NCBI RefSeq assembly: GCF_026745355.1
Contig: NC_079210.1
Coordinates: 7,495,972-7,559,971, forward strand
From: Beta vulgaris subsp. vulgaris
Taxonomy: Eukaryota > Streptophyta > Magnoliopsida > Caryophyllales > Amaranthaceae
Length of the DNA: 64,000 bases
Direction: 5' to 3'
Shown here piece by piece: positions 60,801 through 64,000 of the stretch (positions are counted from its first letter, which is position 1; each line of letters opens with the position of its first letter). The position numbers were made by a program, and so were the translations under genes. The notes under the pieces were generated by a model. That model made no database searches, was not told the origin of the DNA, and saw only the letters and a program-made list of their open reading frames with translations.

Positions 60801-63800
60801 TACTATACAGAGCTGAACTGTGATAAATTTCGTATCATGATCATCGAAAGATTTAGAGAGGCTTTTTCAAATCTGCGACAATTGTTTGCATTGTTGCTGC
60901 TCTATGGATACCATAGTTCATAATACTGGGAATGCATCATATGCATTTATCTGTGTATGCAGTGTTCATCAATTGTTTGTCTATGATTTTTGTCAAATAT
61001 AAATATATGATTATTAGAACCTTATGATGTTTGATATTGTAGGAGAAATGGGAAGGATGTATGAAGCTAGTGTTGATGATGTGGGATACCGCCTAGTAGC
61101 AGTATACACTCCAGTAAGAGAAGATGGAGTTGAGGGAAAGTCTGTCTCAGCTTCAACAGAGCCAATAGCAGTTGGTAAAACTTCTGCACAACGATATTCA
61201 GAATATATTTCTGAAATAGTCTGCTCTTGTTTGGTTTTCAGCATCTTTTTCCTAGTATGTGACTCATACAGAACAGCATTGATGTATAATTACGTCACAA
61301 CTCACGACTCTTTTAGTTTTTGTGTTTAGTGGACATTAATTAAAGAAAACAATAAAGGATAGGCTCCCAAATCTTGGTTTGGAGAGGTTCTCTTGAAATC
61401 GCGGTTCAAGATTCACACAAGATTGCAGTCTAGAGCACTTTAGAGTTAACAATTCTATAACAAGCTCAAAGCTCGCTATTTCATTCAACAACAGCACACA
61501 CCTTACAACCTAACAGCTCTTGGCTATATATAGTACAAAGTTCAGCACCTCAAGTAATAAACTAAGCAAAGAAATACAAGAGAAAATAGGGTTTTTTCAA
61601 GTTGCTGATCAGCACACCTTTACCATTTCGGCTATATCTCTTGATTGGATAATTGTTTGGCTACGAAACCAATTGGAAGTTTTTGTAGACTTTCAGAGCT
61701 TTCCAACAAGTGGTCACATGTGAAATCTTCCTTCTACTTGAACTAACTATTACAAAAGGACCCCAAATAGCTAAAAACATGTGAAACCCATCCTAAGTAG
61801 AATAGCATAACCATGTAAGCCAAATCTTAATTCTTAAGTCTTTTTTACACCAAGCATTCATCATGTTTTTATGCCATGTTGCCTCCTTTCTCAGTTAGTT
61901 TTCTTACATTTCATATGGCTATCATGAGATTATGATGTCTCCCTTTGCTGGCATTCTGATTGGTGATCACATCAGTTCCAAATTGGACTCCAACCATTCT
62001 CTTTTCCCCCTCTCCAGATGTTAATAGTTTCCCTCACTAGATGTTCAGTGTCAATACTATTTACTTGTATAATAAAGATCAATGTGGCCATGTGTAACAC
62101 CTATGATCTGACTTGATGCTTTTCTGTTGGCTACTTGTAGAACCTGATGTTCTTGAAGAAGTGAAGAAAAAGCTTGACCTTGGTTCTGTGAAGTTTGAGG
62201 TATATATGGTGATCATTTATTATGAATCTTGTTCTGATAATAATTCACAAGACAACTAATGATCTCTAGGCTTCTATTAATGTTTCTTTCTTATCGCACT
62301 TGTCTGCTGTAGATAAGATCATGCATGACTTATCAGCCCATGATTCTTTTTACTGGTTTTGGTCATTTTTTACGTGGGTGATCAGAATCATCTTTTCTCA
62401 CCGTTTTCCTTGCTTCAACTTTGAGCATATGCATATTATTGATTTTGGCTCCTGTAAACAAATGAAGTGTTGAGAAGTCCCAAAAAGTAGAATATGCACC
62501 TTGCTGGTCTACGAAGCGACTTTACTTGTGTCTGGAACAATTCTATTTAATCGCTCTTTCATTTGCAAATTTCTGAGCCTTCTAAAAGTGCTTATTGTGT
62601 ACTGGAAGAAATGAACAATATAATCGTAGTAAGGTAGCCTTTGTATTATAAGTCTGTATCATGATTTATATCATCATAGGTATAAGGAGTTGCGTCCATG
62701 AGCTCTTAGATAGCCTACAGACTTGCAAAAAACCCTAATCCCTTGTAGATATTCTATTTCAGAAAGGTCAGAGTGAGCTATCTTACTTCATACTGCTGCC
62801 TACATCAATTTTTGCAGTTAACTATTCTTTATATATATTTCTCCTAATTAATCTATATATTTCTCCTAATTAATCTAAAATCCTAATTAATTTTACGTAA
62901 TTAACTACTACCTTGTATTCATATGTTCTTCCCATTTTCTTTTGGGAAGAAACCAATGAGTAAGGGTTAGTTGCAGAGAGAGGAAAAATATAAGTCGGAA
63001 GAAGAAAAAAATTACACGCCGAAGATGTGGAAAGAACAAAAAGTACAGGAGTAGCATAATTTTAAATTTGGTTCCGATCAGGTACAACCAAAGCAACTAA
63101 ATATAACAAGTGTAGTAATAATTGAATTATGTTTATGCTTCCGTAATCTCTTCAAAAGTATTTTAAATTTCCTTTTAGCTAATTATTCTTCCAAATTTTC
63201 TACTTTAGTTTACATCTCTAAGAGTTTTTGACATTTTAAAAGTGTGCGTTCATTCGAACCTTTTAGGTTGTTGATGCATAGGACAGTAGCACAGCATGTT
63301 CCCTTATATGTAGGTATAATATGTGCAAAAGTATCTAGAACAGAGAGATTGTAGGACATCACTCTATGCCCTTAGCCTTGTGTGACTTGCCTGTTTCCTG
63401 TACCATAGTACAGAGCCTGTTTCCAGTTGACCCAGTTCAATACACAATGATGAGCTGCTAAGCCACAATGAATAAGAAGTGTAGGCACATTAGTGAGCCA
63501 TTTAATTAAGTCCATTACTATCCAAATGTCTATGAAGTATGAACAGTAAATCTTTCACTTTCATTGGAAATGGGCATGATACTTTGCTTCAATGACGATG
63601 CCAATGTGATTATATGATTAATATTGGCATGCAAACCTTTTAGAGTATTTTCTAGTTCAGCTTAATGACTTTTGCCGCTTACCACAGGTAATATGCAACA
63701 AGGCTCCATCATCCAAAAAGGTCGCCTACTTTTTGCCACTCGAGTTTTTTTGTGTTTCTAAATTACGATGAAAAATTGCCTTACATCTCTTACTTCTCAG

Positions 63801-63932
63801 ATTCTGGATACTGGGGGTCTTGAGAGGAGAATTTTGGAAATTAACAGAAAGAGAGTCAAAGTTGTGAAGCCTGGTTCCAGAACTTCTTTTCCGACTACTG
63901 AAATGCGTGGCAGTTATGCCCCCCCATTCCAT
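39864..63932 (+). CDS. AIR9: AIR9-like A9-repeat protein, 3' portion only (5' truncated, one frameshift, continues past window)
   Basis: AIR9 is a large plant microtubule-associated protein that marks the preprophase band and cortical division site. Normally a Ser-rich microtubule-binding region and LRRs precede about eleven A9 repeats. Here only the later A9 repeats and part of the conserved C-terminus are present. Exons: about 39864-39951, 40249-40367, 40851-41019, 41823-41908, 41994-42063, 42137-42256, 42930-43125, 43230-43351, 43767-43973, 46062-46134, about 47985-48117, 49774-49955, 60112-60267, 61043-61174, 62141-62199, 63688-63720 and 63801-63932. Recurrent A9 features are visible: [24 protein letters not shown] and TPVRxDG. 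The C-terminal block has [18 protein letters not shown]. The first exon starts mid-repeat ([12 protein letters not shown]) directly after a stop codon. A one-base deletion at about 43841-43845 breaks the EYFGG motif. The total is about 690 residues against a usual 1,700. The remaining frames are clean, so the copy is young or still under some constraint. Confidence 0.9.
40446..40766. mobile_element. Stowaway-like (Tc1/mariner) MITE, 321 bp
   Basis: It starts CTCCCTCCATTTTGATAT and ends GAGGATAGAGGGAG, an imperfect inverted repeat of the CTCCCTCC type, with TA on both sides (40444-40445 and 40767-40768). It lies in an AIR9 intron. Confidence 0.85.
44410..44528 (+). repeat. Minisatellite of about 34-bp units (GAGATAAGGGTTACTAAAGA)
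   Basis: Three full units and a partial fourth of GTTACTGTTGATGAGATAAGG plus GTTACTAAAGAG stand in direct array within an AIR9 intron. Related GGGTAAC words are scattered through 45080-45330, so the whole 44400-45340 stretch may be one degenerate repeat. No gene was seen in 43974-46061. Confidence 0.7.
46286..46900. repeat. Older interspersed repeat interrupted by a hAT element
   Basis: The left part (46286-46332) has GGTTTATGTGAAAACAACCC and TTATGAGAACGTGAGAAC. The right part (46783 onward) continues GTGAGAACACTTTGAAGT. Removing the hAT element and one GTGAGAAC copy rejoins them. Its terminus resembles that of the 30310-32035 repeat (TTATGTGAGAAC). The superfamily was not determined. Confidence 0.55.
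46333..46782. mobile_element. hAT-like element, 450 bp, CpG-dense ends, perfect 8-bp TSD
   Basis: It is flanked by GTGAGAAC at 46325-46332 and 46783-46790. The termini CAGGGAATTAAAA and the complement of TTTTTTTCCCCTA form a degenerate hAT-like inverted repeat. The end regions are loaded with CGTTCCGTTACGGAACG-type self-complementary words and CGCG clusters, around an AT-rich core at 46520-46670. No coding sequence was seen. Confidence 0.88.
48766..48898 (+). repeat. Tandem duplication of about 52 bp with spacer
   Basis: GGCAAGTCGTTGCTCATGTC at 48768 is followed by a similar copy, GGCAAGTCATTACTCATGTC, at 48846. Both continue through CCCTCAT, TTTGAA and ATTCATT. The copies are diverged and lie in the AIR9 intron between 48118 and 49773, which otherwise shows no gene. 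Confidence 0.75.
49028..49058 (+). repeat. Short tandem repeat, CCAAGTG(C) units
   Basis: Four successive copies of an 8-9 bp unit (TGCCAAG) fill about 30 bp inside an AIR9 intron. Confidence 0.85.
50304..50609 (-). repeat. Gypsy LTR, 3' LTR of the minus-strand chromovirus
   Basis: On the minus strand it reads TGTTAGAGGACAG...CTGCAACA. Immediately before its start is the polypurine tract AAGGGGGACAGTA (complement of 50610-50622), correct for a 3' LTR. It contains GAGATAAGAGA repeats and a TATA-like GCTATATATAGC. A related copy at 58788-59069 shares most of its length in the same orientation. Confidence 0.85.
50623..52080 (-). pseudogene. Gypsy chromovirus pol remnant: integrase C-terminal region and chromodomain
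   Basis: Read leftwards from about 52080, traces of integrase occur near 51470-51300. A well-conserved block at 51281-50949 contains [19 protein letters not shown], the GPY/F-type region of chromovirus integrases. The chromodomain is at 50793-50600 ([16 protein letters not shown]). Several stops and frame changes are present, and the RT portion is absent on this strand. Confidence 0.85.
52108..54584 (-). mobile_element. Second LTR retroelement, minus strand, with full 5' LTR and partial 3' LTR
   Basis: A 1,370-bp LTR at 53215-54584 reads TGATAAGTCATATTTATA...CCTATCA on the minus strand. A segment of about 357 bp (52108-52464) repeats the part at about 53755-54098 in the same orientation, so it is a truncated second LTR. 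Between them lies a gag-like remnant starting at ATG 53105 ([13 protein letters not shown]) and running to about 52476, with a few stops and no pol. The LTR style (end motif GTAAGTAGGGTCGAATCC near 53277) is common in Tat/Retand-type elements, but this assignment is inference. A (TA)n/(TAAA)n run lies at 53155-53191. Confidence 0.7.
54590..57050 (+). pseudogene. Gypsy chromovirus pol remnant: RT, RNase H, integrase
   Basis: Reverse transcriptase runs from about 54600 ([16 protein letters not shown], then [18 protein letters not shown] at 54768). It continues through [15 protein letters not shown] to the catalytic FFDD box near 55086 and LGHFISSKG near 55230. [18 protein letters not shown] at 55316 leads into RNase H (55400-55790). 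Integrase lies at about 56090-56740 ([25 protein letters not shown]), with a C-terminal region to about 57050. Stops and frameshifts interrupt it repeatedly. Gag and protease are missing; the left edge abuts the LTR ending at 54584. Confidence 0.9.
57165..58156. mobile_element. PIF/Harbinger-like non-autonomous element (copy 2), TTA duplication
   Basis: It starts GGGTGCAGTCTCTTCACC and ends GGTGAAGAGAACGCACCC, with TTA at 57162-57164 and 58157-58159. The subterminal AACTTATTGGACCTGATTG arrays and AT-rich core match copy 1 (2315-3457) in order and orientation, so both are one family. It sits just after the Gypsy integrase remnant. Confidence 0.88.
58160..58787 (+). repeat. Plus-strand Gypsy 3' end: polypurine tract and LTR
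   Basis: A GACTTGAGGTCTAGTC stretch and a polypurine-like TTTTTCATGGGGGAACGAGG at 58278-58297 parallel the sequence before the 50304-50609 LTR. The following 480 bp has LTR character: a TATA-like CTATATATACTAG at 58610 followed by a CT-rich transcript leader. It ends near 58787, where the minus-orientation LTR begins. The exact LTR start was not fixed. Confidence 0.6.
58788..59069 (-). repeat. Gypsy LTR, 5' LTR of the minus-strand element
   Basis: It shares AGCTCCTGCTAG, GAGATAAGAG repeats, ATTATCATTGCTTAATTTCG and the terminal TCTAACA with the LTR at 50304-50609, same orientation, with scattered substitutions and small indels. It forms the right edge of the nested complex. Confidence 0.8.
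61335..61740 (-). repeat. Possible solo LTR or retroelement remnant in an AIR9 intron
   Basis: The minus strand has a TATA-like ACTATATATAGCC (complement near 61520-61532) followed by a leader-like stretch with TTGTTGAATGAAATAGCGAG. This layout is common in plant LTRs. No matching second copy, clear TG...CA ends or target duplication was found. The rest of the introns 61175-62140 and 62200-63687 shows no gene; a short TTTCTCCTAATTAATCTA duplication lies at 62839-62876. Confidence 0.3.
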
Positions 63933-64000
63933 GTAAGCAATACTCTGCTAGACTATATATCAAATTTAATCAATTATAGTATTATTGCCTTATGCTTGTT

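Overview
This window is nuclear DNA of a flowering plant, almost certainly a eudicot. The evidence is AT-rich sequence, GT-AG introns, two plant-conserved genes broken into many exons, and a heavy load of plant-type transposable elements (Copia, Gypsy chromovirus, CACTA, hAT, PIF/Harbinger-like, Stowaway and Helitron). I cannot name the species.

Layout. 1-4386 is a decayed Ty1/Copia element (+) whose RNase H region is split by a 1.1-kb TTA-flanked MITE-like element. 5830-16576 is a structurally complete 10.7-kb CACTA (En/Spm) element with an AAT target duplication. It holds a TNP2-type transposase and a TNPA-like gene, both on the minus strand, plus one clean exon captured from a protein phosphatase 2C gene. 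16580-26751 is a Helitron-like block that also contains a non-autonomous CACTA, another Harbinger-like element and a hAT element with a perfect 8-bp duplication. 28149-38322 (+) is an ILP1/GCFC-type gene (six coding exons, about 920 residues). Its second intron holds an AT microsatellite, a 1.7-kb repeat and a hAT-like element that carries a circularly permuted 5S rDNA unit. 39864 to the window end (+) is the 3' 40% of an AIR9 gene (A9-repeat microtubule-associated protein). The microtubule-binding and LRR half is absent. One AIR9 intron (49956-60111) holds nested Gypsy elements.

How the parts relate. The two host genes are adjacent on the same strand but not functionally linked in any way the sequence shows. 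The ILP1-like gene is essentially intact except for one single-base frameshift. The AIR9-like gene lacks its 5' half, starts at a rearrangement junction and has one single-base frameshift, so it is probably a truncated copy. The TNP2 gene carries many single-base frame changes but almost no nonsense substitutions, so part of the 'damage' in this window could be residual indel error in the assembly.

The most interesting observations are the 5S rDNA unit fused to a hAT terminus, the PP2C exon inside an otherwise complete CACTA, a GC-rich cargo inside a non-autonomous CACTA, the Helitron-into-Helitron junction, and the truncated AIR9 gene with a 20-bp repeat at its break. I saw no convincing novel defence or biosynthetic system.
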